Assembly (NCBI RefSeq): GCF_017876535.1
Contig: NZ_JAGIOF010000001.1
Coordinates: 2,728,001 to 2,792,000 of the forward strand
Source of the DNA: Paeniglutamicibacter kerguelensis
GTDB lineage: Bacteria > Actinomycetota > Actinomycetes > Actinomycetales > Micrococcaceae
DNA: 64,000 nt
Direction of reading: 5' to 3'
The position numbers and the translations under genes are program-made. How positions within the stretch are numbered: position 1 is the stretch's first letter; each line of letters starts with the position of its first letter. Positions 1-8,562 of this stretch are shown in pieces. A model generated the notes under the pieces. The model had not been told where the DNA came from, did no database searches, and saw nothing but the letters and a program-made list of their open reading frames with translations.

Positions 1-184
1 CGGTATCGATCAGGGCCGCCAGCCGGCTGCCCACGATGAGCCCGCTGTTCATGGCGAACCCGGGGCTGGTCAACCGCCAGCAGGCGTCGGGCAACGCCTC
101 CCATGCCAAGGGCGCGGCTTCCGCGTCCCCGGCGGGGTCGCCGTTTGAAGAGCGTTCCGGCATCGGCTCGGGAACACCAGGCAT
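1..184 (-). CDS. MBL-fold metallohydrolase, N-terminal fragment
   Basis: The first 61 codons of a gene that runs off the left edge on the minus strand. The ATG at 184 has a strong Shine-Dalgarno sequence (GAGGAGG, 6 nt spacing). The visible residues include FAMNSGLIVGSRLAALIDT, which fits the first two strands of metallo-beta-lactamase-fold hydrolases, where an MNxGLIVG segment is followed by an Asp-Thr-Gly turn. The metal-binding HxHxDH motif would lie outside the window, so substrate and activity cannot be judged. A small gene lies 44 nt upstream on the same strand and is probably co-transcribed. The family call rests on a short stretch only. Confidence 0.6.
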   Translation of the reverse strand, partial: MPGVPEPMPERSSNGDPAGDAEAAPLAWEALPDACWRLTSPGFAMNSGLIVGSRLAALIDT

Positions 185-228
185 TCAACGCCTCCTCAAG
201 CGGGTACCGGGGTACGTCAGGCGGGCGA

Positions 229-438
229 TCAGGTGACCGTGACCTTCACATGGCCAAAGGGAACAGTCTCGTCAACGTAGGCCTGCTCGGAGTGGCCGCC
301 CAGACCTCGCACATGGACTCCGTGCGTTCCCTCGGCCACCGATTCCCTCATCACCGGCAGCACCATCGCCGCGTGGTGTTCCTCGAGGCTTAGAAGGTAC
401 TCGACATAGCTTGCTGGCAAATCATTCATCTCGATCAT
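229..438 (-). CDS. small conserved-looking hypothetical protein (69 aa)
   Basis: I do not recognise this protein. It is acidic and His-rich, with no membrane segment or signal peptide, and ends in a Gly-His-Val-Lys-Val tail. Two starts compete: ATG 438, whose GAGG is only 2 nt away, and ATG 429, with the same GAGG 11 nt away (66 aa). Codon use looks like its neighbours. It sits 44 nt upstream of the MBL-fold gene on the same strand, which suggests a two-gene unit. It begins about 135 bp beyond the terminator of the dehydrogenase operon, so it should have its own promoter in that gap, though I cannot point to convincing -10/-35 boxes. Confidence 0.5.
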   Translation of the reverse strand: MIEMNDLPASYVEYLLSLEEHHAAMVLPVMRESVAEGTHGVHVRGLGGHSEQAYVDETVPFGHVKVTVT

Positions 439-573
439 GACCTCAGGATAAAGCCGCGAGCAACAACGGCATAGATGCCGACCCCTTGCATTTGCGCAGG
501 TGGCCCCCGTTCGGCGCCTCGGGCCCCGATGTTTCCCGGGGTTAGGTCGCCGGAGAGGGTTTGGCGGCAAACA

Positions 574-626
574 AAATCGGGCGTGCGCCCAATCCCCCTC
601 AAACGGATTGGGCGCACGCCCGATTT
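574..626 (-). terminator. terminator of the 2-oxoacid dehydrogenase operon
   Basis: A perfect 22-bp inverted repeat (574-595 and 605-626) with a 9-nt loop lies 12 nt past the E2 stop codon. Read on the minus strand the stem is followed by TTGTTTG. This fits a factor-independent terminator closing the E1alpha-E1beta-E2 operon. Confidence 0.85.
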
Positions 627-637
627 CTGCGTAACCC

Positions 638-2095
638 CTACAGGTCGGCCAGCGCCCCCGCGGGGTTCTCCATGGCATCGGCAACGAAGCGCAGGAAGCC
701 TGCCGCAACGCCGCCGTCGCAGACGCGGTGGTCGAAGGCCAGCGTCAGCTCGGTGACCTTGCGGACGGCAAGCTCCCCGTTGACGACCCACGGCTTGTCG
801 ATGATGCGGCCGACGCCCAGGATCGCGACCTCCGGGTAGTTGATGATGGCGGCCGAGCCGTCAACCCCGAAGACACCGTAGTTGTTCAGCGTGAAGGTGC
901 CGCTGGTCAGCTCGGCCACCGTGGCCTTGCCGGAGCGGGTGACCTCGGTGAGCCGCGCCAGCTCGGCATTGATGCCACGGGCGCTGAGCTGCTGGGCGTT
1001 GCGGATGGCCGGAACCATCAGCCCGCGGTCGGTCTGCGCGGCGATGCCGAGGTTGATCCCGTCGAACCCGACGATCTCCACGTCGCCCTGCGCATTTGTC
1101 TCGATGCGGCTGTTCAGCTCCGGGTACTTCTGCAGCCCGGCCACCACGAAGCGCGCAATGAACGCCAGCAGCCCGGGGGTGTTCTGCGGGTCCCTGGCCT
1201 TGAGCGAGCTTCGCATCTCCAGCAACGCCGTGGCGTCCACGTCGACCCAGACCGTGGCCTCGGGGATTTCGCTGCGCGAGCGCGCCATGGCCTGGGCAAT
1301 GGTCTTACGGACGCCAGTGATCGGGGTGCGCGAGGCAACCGCCAGGCCGGAGCGCGAGTCGAGCTCGCCGGTCTCCGCACTTGCTGCACGCGGCGCGACG
1401 ACTGCAGGCTGCGCAGCGGGCGCGGCAGCCGGAGCCGGTGCGGCAGCCGGAGCCGGTGCGGCGACAACCGCCGCCGCGACCGGGGCAGCGGATGCGGCCT
1501 CGACGTCGCTGCGCAAAATCAGCCCGCCGATCCCGGATCCCGCGAGCGTGGCAATGTCGATGCCGCGGTCCCTTGCCAGCTTGCGGACCAGCGGCGAGAT
1601 CACCAGCGGCGCACGCAGCGGCACCGAAACCGCCGCACGAACCTGTGCCTGTGCCGGGGCTGTTCCCACGGCCCCGCCGCGCGGACGGCGCTTGCGCGCC
1701 TTGGCGGCCAGCCCGTCGGGGGTGCCGTAGCCGATGAGCACGTTGCCGGATCCCTCGGCCTCGGGCTCGGCAACCCCCGCGCGTTCCTCCTCGCGGTAGG
1801 ACAATGCCACCTCGCGCACCGGCTGGGAGGCCGTTGCGGGCTCGGCTTCGCTGCCCTCCTCAAGCACGGAGATCAACGGGGTGTCGACCTGGATCATTTC
1901 GCCCGCGGCGCCGTGCAGCTGGTGCACGGTTCCGGCATACGGGCTTGGCACCTCCACCATCGACTTGGCGGTCTCGACCTCGGCAATCGGCTGGTCGATG
2001 ACCACGGTGTCGCCCACGGCAACCAGCCACTTCACCAGTTCCGCCTCGGCAAGGCCCTCGCCGAGGTCCGGCAACAGGAATGTCTTCACGCTCAT
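638..2095 (-). CDS. bkdC: 2-oxoacid dehydrogenase E2 (dihydrolipoamide acyltransferase)
   Basis: E2 core of a 2-oxoacid dehydrogenase complex, 485 aa, cytosolic. One lipoyl domain occupies residues 1-80, with the lipoylated Lys44 in ETAKSMVEV. An E1/E3 subunit-binding domain follows at about 165-205 (ISPLVRKLARDRGIDIATL), then an Ala/Pro linker at about 205-255 encoded by short direct repeats. The catalytic domain starts near 262 and carries the DHRVCDGG motif near 455. ATG 2095 is chosen because it overlaps the E1beta stop as ATGA and has GGAGG upstream. No E3 gene is nearby, so lipoamide dehydrogenase must come from elsewhere. Branched-chain acids are favoured by the Lrp neighbour, but pyruvate cannot be excluded. 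Confidence 0.9.
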   Translation of the reverse strand: MSVKTFLLPDLGEGLAEAELVKWLVAVGDTVVIDQPIAEVETAKSMVEVPSPYAGTVHQLHGAAGEMIQVDTPLISVLEEGSEAEPATASQPVREVALSYREEERAGVAEPEAEGSGNVLIGYGTPDGLAAKARKRRPRGGAVGTAPAQAQVRAAVSVPLRAPLVISPLVRKLARDRGIDIATLAGSGIGGLILRSDVEAASAAPVAAAVVAAPAPAAAPAPAAAPAAQPAVVAPRAASAETGELDSRSGLAVASRTPITGVRKTIAQAMARSRSEIPEATVWVDVDATALLEMRSSLKARDPQNTPGLLAFIARFVVAGLQKYPELNSRIETNAQGDVEIVGFDGINLGIAAQTDRGLMVPAIRNAQQLSARGINAELARLTEVTRSGKATVAELTSGTFTLNNYGVFGVDGSAAIINYPEVAILGVGRIIDKPWVVNGELAVRKVTELTLAFDHRVCDGGVAAGFLRFVADAMENPAGALADL

Positions 2096-3192
2096 GCCTT
2101 TTCCTCCCACTGCAATGCGTCAACGGTGTCAAGAATGCGGTCAACCGACGGCAGGAAATACTTTTCCAGCTTCGGGGCCGGGAACGGGGTGTCGAAGCCC
2201 GTCACGCGCAGCACTGGGGCCGCGAGCGAGTGGAAGCACCGCTCCTGGATCCGCGCCACGATCTCGCTGGACACGGAGGCAAAGCCCGGGGCCTCGGCGA
2301 TGACCACGGCGCGGCCGGTCTTGCGCACGGACTCGCAGATCGTCGCGTCGTCCAGCGGCACGATGGAGCGCACGTCGATGACCTCGAGGTTGCGGCCCTC
2401 CAAGGCGGCGGCCTCGGCCGCGGCAAGCGCCGTGGAAACCGAGGGGCCGTAGGCGATCAGCGTGGCGTCGGTGCCGGACCTGGCGATTGCCGCCCTGCCC
2501 TCGGTCGAGGGAACCAGGGCCGTCTCGTGCGAGAGGCGCAGGGCCTCGAGGTCGACATGTTCCTTGGTCCAGTAGAGCTTCTTCGGCTCCATGAAGACCA
2601 CCGGGTCCGGGGAATCGATGGCCTCGCGCAGCATCAGGTACGCGTCCTTGACCGTGGCCGGGGTGAAGACCTTCAGCCCGGGGGTGTGCGCGTAGTAGGC
2701 CTCGGAGGAATCGCAGTGGTGCTCGACGCCGCCGATGCCGCCGGCGTACGGGATGCGGATGACCATCGGCAGGGGCATCTTGCCCTTGGTGCGGTTGTGC
2801 ATCTTGGCCACGTGGGAGGCGATCTGCTCGAAGGCCGGGTAGGCGAAGGCGTCGAATTGCATCTCGATGACCGGGCGCATGCCGTTCATCGCCATGCCGA
2901 TGGCCATGCCGACGATGCCGGATTCGGCCAGCGGGGTGTCGAAGCAGCGGCTTGAGCCAAAGCGCTTGGTCAGCCCGTCGGTGATGCGGAAGACGCCGCC
3001 GAGCACTCCGACGTCCTCGCCGAACATCAGGACCGACGAGTCGGATTCCATGGCATCGGCCAGCGCGGTGTTCAGTGCCTTGGCAAAGGTGACGGACTGC
3101 AGGCCGGTGTCTGCGGCGCGGGCCGCCTGGGCGGCGGTTTCGGCGCTGACGTTGCCGTTGGCCTCGGATGAGGTGCTGATGGTCGGGCTCAC
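2092..3192 (-). CDS. bkdB: 2-oxoacid dehydrogenase E1 beta subunit
   Basis: Beta subunit of the heterotetrameric E1 component (366 aa), which pairs with the alpha subunit to decarboxylate 2-oxoacids and reductively acylate the E2 lipoyl group. It has the transketolase-like pyrimidine-binding fold with GEDVGVLGGVFRITDGL near residue 57 and a C-terminal transketolase domain. About 30 residues of polar N-terminal extension precede the conserved start of the fold. The start is a GTG overlapping the E1alpha stop as GTGA, with GGAGG 7 nt upstream. The 3' end overlaps the E2 start, so the three genes are translationally coupled in a fixed order. Confidence 0.9.
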   Translation of the reverse strand: MSPTISTSSEANGNVSAETAAQAARAADTGLQSVTFAKALNTALADAMESDSSVLMFGEDVGVLGGVFRITDGLTKRFGSSRCFDTPLAESGIVGMAIGMAMNGMRPVIEMQFDAFAYPAFEQIASHVAKMHNRTKGKMPLPMVIRIPYAGGIGGVEHHCDSSEAYYAHTPGLKVFTPATVKDAYLMLREAIDSPDPVVFMEPKKLYWTKEHVDLEALRLSHETALVPSTEGRAAIARSGTDATLIAYGPSVSTALAAAEAAALEGRNLEVIDVRSIVPLDDATICESVRKTGRAVVIAEAPGFASVSSEIVARIQERCFHSLAAPVLRVTGFDTPFPAPKLEKYFLPSVDRILDTVDALQWEEKA

Positions 3193-4358
3193 TTGGTGTC
3201 CTCCTCGCGGGCGAGTTCGTCGGCGAGCAGGTGGGCCTGCTCGGTCAGTTGCGTGGTGGGGGTCGAGAATACGTGGGCGAACAGCTCGGCCGGATCCGGG
3301 GTGTTTTCCGAATTCATGCCGTCGCGCAGGGTCTTGGCCACTGCTTCGGCGCTGGCCGTGATGCGTTCCTCGGCCTGCTCGGTGAGCAGCCCGGCATCGA
3401 CCAGGTAGCTGCGCATGCGGGTCAGCGGGTCCTTGGCGATCCAGGCCTGGACCTCGGCGTCTTCGCGGTAGCGCGTTGCGTCATCGGCGTTGGTGTGTGC
3501 CTGCATGCGGTAGGTGTGGGCCTCGACCAGCAGCGGACCGTTTCCTTCGCGGGCCAGGCGCACGGCACGGCCAAGCACGGAGAGCAGGGCAACCAGGTCG
3601 TTGCCGTCGACGCGCTCGCCCGCCATGCCGTAGCCGACGGCCTTGTGCGCCAGGGACGGGGCGACCGACTGCTGCGAGAGCGGGACGGAGATGGCGTACT
3701 GGTTGTTCTGCACGAAGAAGATCACCGGCAGGTTGAACACAGCCGCGAAGTTAAGTGCCTCGTGGAAGTCGCCCTCGCTGGTCGCGCCGTCGCCGCACAT
3801 TGCCAGGACTACGGTGTCCTCGCCGCGCAGCTTGGCCGCGTGTGCCACGCCGACAGCGTGCAGCAGCTGGGTGGTCAGCGGGGTGGCCTGGACCGAAACC
3901 TTGTACTGCTTGGGGTCGTAGCCGCTGTGCCAGTCACCGCGGAAGCTTGTCATGACCTCCATCGGTGCCACGCCCTTGGCCATGACTGCCACCGAGTCGC
4001 GATAGGTGGGGAACATCCAGTCGTCTTCGCCCAGACACAGGGCAGCCGCAACCTGGCAAGCTTCCTGTCCGTGGCTGGAGGGGTAAACGGCCATGCGGCC
4101 CTGGCGAACGAGTGCGGAGTTCTGGTCGTTGACACGTCGGCCGATCACCAGTTGCTCATAGGCGGCCAGCAGTGCGGCGGGGCTCGGCAGCGGGTAATCG
4201 TGGCCCGGCTCGGCACCCTGTTCACCCGACGGGTGGAGCTTGCCGTTTACATCGAGCATGTGGATCTCGGTTCGCGCCGGAAGCATGTAGTCCTCCGGGG
4301 TGATGCCGAATTTGCTGCTCACCTGCTCGATTGCTTCGCGCGATTCGTTGATGGTCAC
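3189..4358 (-). CDS. bkdA: 2-oxoacid dehydrogenase E1 alpha subunit
   Basis: Alpha subunit of E1 (389 aa), ThDP-dependent. The ThDP/Mg motif is clear: GDGATSEGDFHEALNF followed by the closing QNN about 30 residues after GDG. I choose the GTG at 4358 because AAAGG lies about 8 nt upstream and homologous sequence begins just after it. An open frame reaches ATG 4427 but would add 23 residues unlike the family. It is the first gene of the operon. Its 5' region (4359-4576) is shared with the divergent Lrp-type gene, the usual arrangement for BkdR-type control. Whether the substrate is branched-chain 2-oxoacids or pyruvate is inference. Confidence 0.88.
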   Translation of the reverse strand: MTINESREAIEQVSSKFGITPEDYMLPARTEIHMLDVNGKLHPSGEQGAEPGHDYPLPSPAALLAAYEQLVIGRRVNDQNSALVRQGRMAVYPSSHGQEACQVAAALCLGEDDWMFPTYRDSVAVMAKGVAPMEVMTSFRGDWHSGYDPKQYKVSVQATPLTTQLLHAVGVAHAAKLRGEDTVVLAMCGDGATSEGDFHEALNFAAVFNLPVIFFVQNNQYAISVPLSQQSVAPSLAHKAVGYGMAGERVDGNDLVALLSVLGRAVRLAREGNGPLLVEAHTYRMQAHTNADDATRYREDAEVQAWIAKDPLTRMRSYLVDAGLLTEQAEERITASAEAVAKTLRDGMNSENTPDPAELFAHVFSTPTTQLTEQAHLLADELAREEDTK

Positions 4359-4576
4359 GGTCCACGCCTTTCTGCCGTTTCGGAGGCATTCGTCCAAGCC
4401 TGGAGGCTTGACTCGATGCCAATTCATTACTCAATTATGTGTTTTGCTACTGAAACGTATCCAGTCTGTTGAGCAATTCTGGAAAACTGAGCATGAGATC
4501 GATAGTATTGTAGACAGATTGAAAATGTGACCGTCGCTACACGATGGTTTATAGACAAAGCGGATAGAGGCATTTG

Positions 4577-5026
4577 ATGGAGACTCCCCCGGTTCGACTC
4601 GACGACGTGGACCGCCGCATCCTCGAAGAGCTAACCCGCGACGGTCGGCAGTCCGTCACCACCGTCGCGCAGAAGGTCCACGTCTCGCGCGCCCACGCCT
4701 ATTCTCGTATCAATCGCCTCCAGGAAGAAGGGGTCATCACCCGCTACACCGCGGTGATCGATCCGCTGCGTGCGGGCCTGCGCGCCAGCGCCTATGTGAC
4801 CCTGAAATTGCGCCAGCATTCCTGGCGTGAACTGCGCGAACGCCTGGCCCTTATGCCGGAGGTGCACCACGTGGGACTGGTCGGCGGCAACTTCGATGTC
4901 ATCCTACTGGTCCGGGCCAGGGACAACGTCGACCTGCGCCGCGTCATCTTTGAACAGATCCAGGCCATGCCAGGAGTCTTGGACACCCAAACGTTCTTGA
5001 TCTTCGAAGATGTCGATACTCGCTAA
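4577..5026 (+). CDS. Lrp/AsnC-family regulator (BkdR-like)
   Basis: A 149-aa regulator with an N-terminal helix-turn-helix (about residues 8-55, including VSRAHAYSRINRLQEEGVI) and a C-terminal RAM ligand-binding domain (about 65-145) containing VGGNFDVILLVRA. ATG 4577 follows GAGG with 6 nt spacing; a TTG one codon earlier is less likely. It is transcribed away from the E1alpha gene across a 218-bp AT-richer gap, which fits a local activator of the dehydrogenase operon that senses branched-chain amino acids. The effector is inferred from the family. The MFS gene begins 70 bp downstream and may share its transcript. Confidence 0.85.
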   Translation: METPPVRLDDVDRRILEELTRDGRQSVTTVAQKVHVSRAHAYSRINRLQEEGVITRYTAVIDPLRAGLRASAYVTLKLRQHSWRELRERLALMPEVHHVGLVGGNFDVILLVRARDNVDLRRVIFEQIQAMPGVLDTQTFLIFEDVDTR

Positions 5027-5096
5027 ACGAATACACGAGCCATAGGCTATTCCCAATGACTCTTCCGGGGTCGTGAACCAACAGGGAGCGGCCAGC

Positions 5097-6398
5097 ATGG
5101 ATCGGCAGTCGGCGGAAGCGGAAACACAAGACGAATCCGCAAGGACGCCAAGTCTCCTGAGGCGGCGTCCCGGCTTCCCCATGTTGATGGTCTCCATTGC
5201 CTTTGGCGCCGTTGCCTCGGGCATCCTGAATGTCGCCAACGATTTGGTTGCCATTTATGCGCTCGACGCCGATGCAACTCAAATCGGTCTGCTGAACGCC
5301 TCGGAATCCATCGCGTTTCTATTCCTGGCCATTCCGGCCGGGATCCTGCTTGATCGCGTCAACAGGATCAAGACCATGATCTGGGCGCAAGCGATAGCGG
5401 GGATGGCAATCTTCTCAGTTCCCGTCTGTTGGGCACTGCAAGTGCTGAGTTACCCGCAATTGCTGGTTGTTTCATTCCTGGTGGGTGTCACCGGCATGTT
5501 CTGGGGCATGGGTGCAGGTTCTGCATTGCCCGGCATTGTTGGGGGCGACCTCATTTCAGTGGCTTTTGCGCGCAAGGAAACGGTGGATGCCTCTGCGGGG
5601 ATCATTTCCCCAGGCTTGGCAGGCGTCTTGGTTGCGCTCGTTTCCGCACCATTCACCCTGTTAGTGGCCGGAGCAGCAAATTTCATGGCGGCAGGGGCCT
5701 TGCTCTGGGGCTTCCGGAACAAATCCAACGTCGCCATCCAGTCCACGGAGCCCAAGGAACGCGTTTCCTTCAAGGCCTCTTTCAGTGAGGCGTTGCATTT
5801 CACTCTCAAGCACCCGATGATCCGTGCGCTCACGGCCTCGTCATCCATCACCAACATGGGTCTGGCGTTCGGTGCGGCGTTGGAGACCCTGTACTTCATC
5901 AAGGTATTGGGGTTCACGCCGCAGGTTGTCGGACTGGTCATTTCAACCATCGCCGTTGGTGGCCTTGTCGGTTCGCTAGTGGTTCCAGGAATGGTGGGCC
6001 GCCTGGGCGAGCGAAAGGTCCTGGCACTTTCCGTCCTGTGTCTGCCATTGGCGGTCACTCTCATCCCCTTGGCCGCCAGCGTCTCGCAGGCAGCCGTGTT
6101 CCTGATCATCACGAGTTCGGTGCTCTACAACGCGCTGATGGTTTCCTACAATGCAACTGTGTATGGCTTGCTCGCACGCTACACTCCCGAGGAATTGATG
6201 GGCCGTCAGCAAGGGTTCCGTCTGGTCTTCACGATGGGTCCGGTTCCGGTTTTGGGAATCGTTGGCGGTTTCTTGGGCGACCGGCTCGGCCTGCAGGCTG
6301 CCATGTGGATCTGGGTGGGAATCACCGCATGCGCAGCGCTTCCACTGGTCGCCGTCCTCAATAAATCCAGCCGGGAATCCGAGCCGGCAAACGATTAG
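5097..6398 (+). CDS. MFS efflux transporter
   Basis: A 433-aa integral membrane protein with about twelve hydrophobic segments starting near residue 30. The cytoplasmic loop 2-3 signature LLDRVNRIKTMIWAQ sits where MFS proteins carry their conserved basic motif. The overall pattern resembles the MFS_3 drug/siderophore exporter group rather than sugar importers. ATG 5097 has GGGAG 9 nt upstream; an in-frame GTG at 5073 is a poorer choice. It lies 70 bp after the Lrp-type gene on the same strand, which may control it. Substrate unknown; efflux of an amino acid or a drug-like compound is a guess. Confidence 0.8.
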   Translation: MDRQSAEAETQDESARTPSLLRRRPGFPMLMVSIAFGAVASGILNVANDLVAIYALDADATQIGLLNASESIAFLFLAIPAGILLDRVNRIKTMIWAQAIAGMAIFSVPVCWALQVLSYPQLLVVSFLVGVTGMFWGMGAGSALPGIVGGDLISVAFARKETVDASAGIISPGLAGVLVALVSAPFTLLVAGAANFMAAGALLWGFRNKSNVAIQSTEPKERVSFKASFSEALHFTLKHPMIRALTASSSITNMGLAFGAALETLYFIKVLGFTPQVVGLVISTIAVGGLVGSLVVPGMVGRLGERKVLALSVLCLPLAVTLIPLAASVSQAAVFLIITSSVLYNALMVSYNATVYGLLARYTPEELMGRQQGFRLVFTMGPVPVLGIVGGFLGDRLGLQAAMWIWVGITACAALPLVAVLNKSSRESEPAND

Positions 6399-6473
6399 TC
6401 CTCGGTCGGGCGGAGTGTGAAAACACCTCAGCCAGGCATGCTCCGAGGACATCGGCCCGAGCCGCCCAAAGAA

Positions 6474-6517
6474 AATGCGCCGCCGCTGCTGGCTATTGCC
6501 AGCAGCGGCGGCGCATT
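6474..6517. terminator. bidirectional terminator
   Basis: A perfect 20-bp inverted repeat with the tetraloop TATT sits between the converging MFS gene and the enoyl-CoA hydratase gene. It can end transcripts from both sides. Confidence 0.85.
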
Positions 6518-6537
6518 CCGTCACGACCGGAAGACAA

Positions 6538-7317
6538 CTAGCCCTTGAACACGGGCTTGCGCTTTTCCTGGAAGGCAAGGAATCCTTCGGCATAGTCCTC
6601 GGTTGCGCAGAGGTCGGCCTGCGCCTGGTTTTCATTGGCCATTGATTCCCACAGCCCCAGGCGTGCGTCGCGGATCTCGGCAACCAATTCCTTGGACGCC
6701 CTGAATGCCTCGGTGGCACCGCTGGCAACCTTGGCAACGATGGCTCGGGTGTTCTCCAGCAATTCGTCCGCGGGCATCGAACGCGAGAAGAGGCCCGAGC
6801 GCACTGCCTCCGCACCGCTGATCAGTTCGGCGGTGTAAATCATGTCCAGGGTTCGGTGGGAACCCAGGCGTTCGGTGAACAGCCAATGTCCGCCCGAATC
6901 GAGGGTGGCACCGAGATTGGCGAAGGGCGAGCCGATCTTCGCGTTGTCCGCAACGTAGACAACATCGGTGGCGATGGCCAGGCCGAGCCCGACGCCCAGG
7001 CACGCGCCCTGAACGGATGCGAACGTCGGCGCCGGGAACGAGGACATCTTGGCCAACAGCGGCTGGACCTTGCCGCCCAGGTAGCCGATCACGTCATCGT
7101 CGGCCGGGGTGACCCCGGAGATGTCGCGGCCGGCGCAGAATCCGCGGCCCTCCCCGCGCAACAGCAGGGCACGGACCTCTCCGGTTTCGACGCCCTCGAC
7201 GGCCTTGTCGTAGGCGGCCTCCAATTCGGCCAATGCCGCCTCGTCGAGCGCGTTCATCTTCTGCGGGGCGTTGAGCACAATTTCTGCCACGCCGCCGGAA
7301 ATGCTTAGTTCAATCAT
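6538..7317 (-). CDS. paaG: enoyl-CoA hydratase/isomerase (probable PaaG)
   Basis: A 259-aa crotonase-fold protein. Crotonase hallmarks are FCAGRDISG near residue 60 (CoA/oxyanion segment) and VQGACLGVGLGLAIATD near 103. As the last gene after paaE it is best placed to be PaaG, the isomerase that converts ring-1,2-epoxyphenylacetyl-CoA to oxepin-CoA. A second crotonase at 54.3-55.1 kb lies with paaH and paaJ and better fits PaaF. ATG 7317 has GAGGA 5 nt upstream. A 75-bp gap holding an imperfect hairpin separates it from paaE, so its expression level may differ from the epoxidase genes. Assigning G rather than F is from context. Confidence 0.8.
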   Translation of the reverse strand: MIELSISGGVAEIVLNAPQKMNALDEAALAELEAAYDKAVEGVETGEVRALLLRGEGRGFCAGRDISGVTPADDDVIGYLGGKVQPLLAKMSSFPAPTFASVQGACLGVGLGLAIATDVVYVADNAKIGSPFANLGATLDSGGHWLFTERLGSHRTLDMIYTAELISGAEAVRSGLFSRSMPADELLENTRAIVAKVASGATEAFRASKELVAEIRDARLGLWESMANENQAQADLCATEDYAEGFLAFQEKRKPVFKG

Positions 7318-7345
7318 CCGGTCCTCTTTTCCAGTCGGTACAGGA

Positions 7346-7379
7346 GAAGGACCCGCCCGCGTTCATGGGCAGATCCTTC
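7346..7379 (-). other. intercistronic hairpin between paaE and paaG
   Basis: An imperfect stem (GAAGGA paired with TCCTTC plus inner GC pairs) lies in the 75-bp gap between paaE and the hydratase gene. There is no long U-run, so it may be a partial terminator or an RNA-stabilising hairpin rather than an operon end. Confidence 0.4.
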
Positions 7380-7392
7380 CCCGAGAATATTC

Positions 7393-8562
7393 CTAGGCGT
7401 CGTAGTCGACCAGGACGCTGTCGCTGGTCGGGCGCGACTGGCAGGTCAGGACGTAGCCCTTCTCCACTTCGTCCGGTTCCAGCGCGTAGTTTTCGTCCAT
7501 TTCGACGGTACCGGTGACAACCTTGGCGCGGCAGGTGCCGCACACGCCGCCGGCGCAAGCAAACGGAACGTCAGGGCGGACGCGCAGCGCGGCGTTCAGG
7601 ATGGTTTCGCGGGCGCTGACCGGGCTCTTGACCTCGCCCTGCAGGCCGTCGAGCTTGAAGGAAATCTCGAAGTTCTTCCCGCCCTCGTCGGCAACCACCG
7701 GACGACCAATGTGCCCCTCGGGGCGGTTCGGCTCGCCGGTGGTGAACAGTTCGAAGCGGACCTTCTCGGCCGCAACGCCCTGGGCCGTCAGGTTGTCGCG
7801 CACCATCTGGACCAGTTCGAACGGGCCGCAGAGGAACCACTCGTCGATGGAGGACGTGCGGATCACCGTACTGAGCATGGTGTGCAGCTTCTCGGAGTCG
7901 ATGCGTCCTGAGAGTAGCGGGGAGATGCGCTGTTCACGGCTGAGCACGTGGTGCAGTGCAAAGCGTGCCGGGTACTTGTCCTTGAGGTCCGCCAGTTCCT
8001 CAAGGAACATAACGTCCATGGCTGCCTTGTTCGCGTAGATCAGGTCGAAGCGCGTGTTCTTGTTTGCGGCAAGCACTGTGCGGGCGATGGCCATGACCGG
8101 GGTGATGCCCGAACCTGCGGCGACTGCCACGAAGTTGTTCTCATTTTCCGTGTCGATGGATTCCGGGTCGTTCATCCCGGTCATCTTGTGCTTTGAAATG
8201 AAGGCACCGGCAGGGCTCATCACGTCGATGACATCGCCCTCAGCCAGCGATTCGTTGGCCCAGGTGGAGAAGATTCCACCGAGGTCACGCTTGATCGCAA
8301 CGCGGATCTCACCGCGTACCGGGGCCGCGCAGATCGAGTAGCTGCGGCGCAGCTCGAAGGGGTTGCCATCGGCGTCCGGAAGTTCCTTGCGCAGCGCAAC
8401 GTACTGGCCGGAAACGTAGTCGAACTGGTCGGCCAGGTCCTCGGGGACCTCGAAGGTGACCTCAATGGCGTCGGCGGTCAGCCGGCGCACCTCGGCGACG
8501 CGCAGGGAATGGAAGGTGGCCCGGCGTCGGGTCGTTTCGGGCGTGGCAGCGGTATCTGTCAT
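7393..8562 (-). CDS. paaE: phenylacetyl-CoA epoxidase reductase PaaE
   Basis: The 389-aa flavin/iron-sulfur reductase that passes electrons from NADPH to the PaaABC epoxidase. An N-terminal FAD-binding domain (about 15-125) contains RRSYSICAAP. The NAD(P)-binding domain (about 130-270) has the AAGSGITPVMAIA loop. A C-terminal plant-type [2Fe-2S] domain (about 295-389) carries the cysteines in CAGGVCGTC and the distal Cys of VLTCQS. The N-terminus is about 25 residues longer than E. coli PaaE. It starts with ATG overlapping the paaD stop by 4 nt, so the two are coupled. Confidence 0.95.
   Translation of the reverse strand: MTDTAATPETTRRRATFHSLRVAEVRRLTADAIEVTFEVPEDLADQFDYVSGQYVALRKELPDADGNPFELRRSYSICAAPVRGEIRVAIKRDLGGIFSTWANESLAEGDVIDVMSPAGAFISKHKMTGMNDPESIDTENENNFVAVAAGSGITPVMAIARTVLAANKNTRFDLIYANKAAMDVMFLEELADLKDKYPARFALHHVLSREQRISPLLSGRIDSEKLHTMLSTVIRTSSIDEWFLCGPFELVQMVRDNLTAQGVAAEKVRFELFTTGEPNRPEGHIGRPVVADEGGKNFEISFKLDGLQGEVKSPVSARETILNAALRVRPDVPFACAGGVCGTCRAKVVTGTVEMDENYALEPDEVEKGYVLTCQSRPTSDSVLVDYDA

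Noticed and set aside
1429..1470. Direct repeats in the E2 gene as a possible mobile or CRISPR-like element
   Set aside because: They encode the Ala/Pro-rich flexible linker normal for E2 proteins.
728..2452. A 574-codon plus-strand frame opposite the E2 gene
   Set aside because: Antisense shadow caused by GC-rich third positions; Arg/Gly-rich, no family features.
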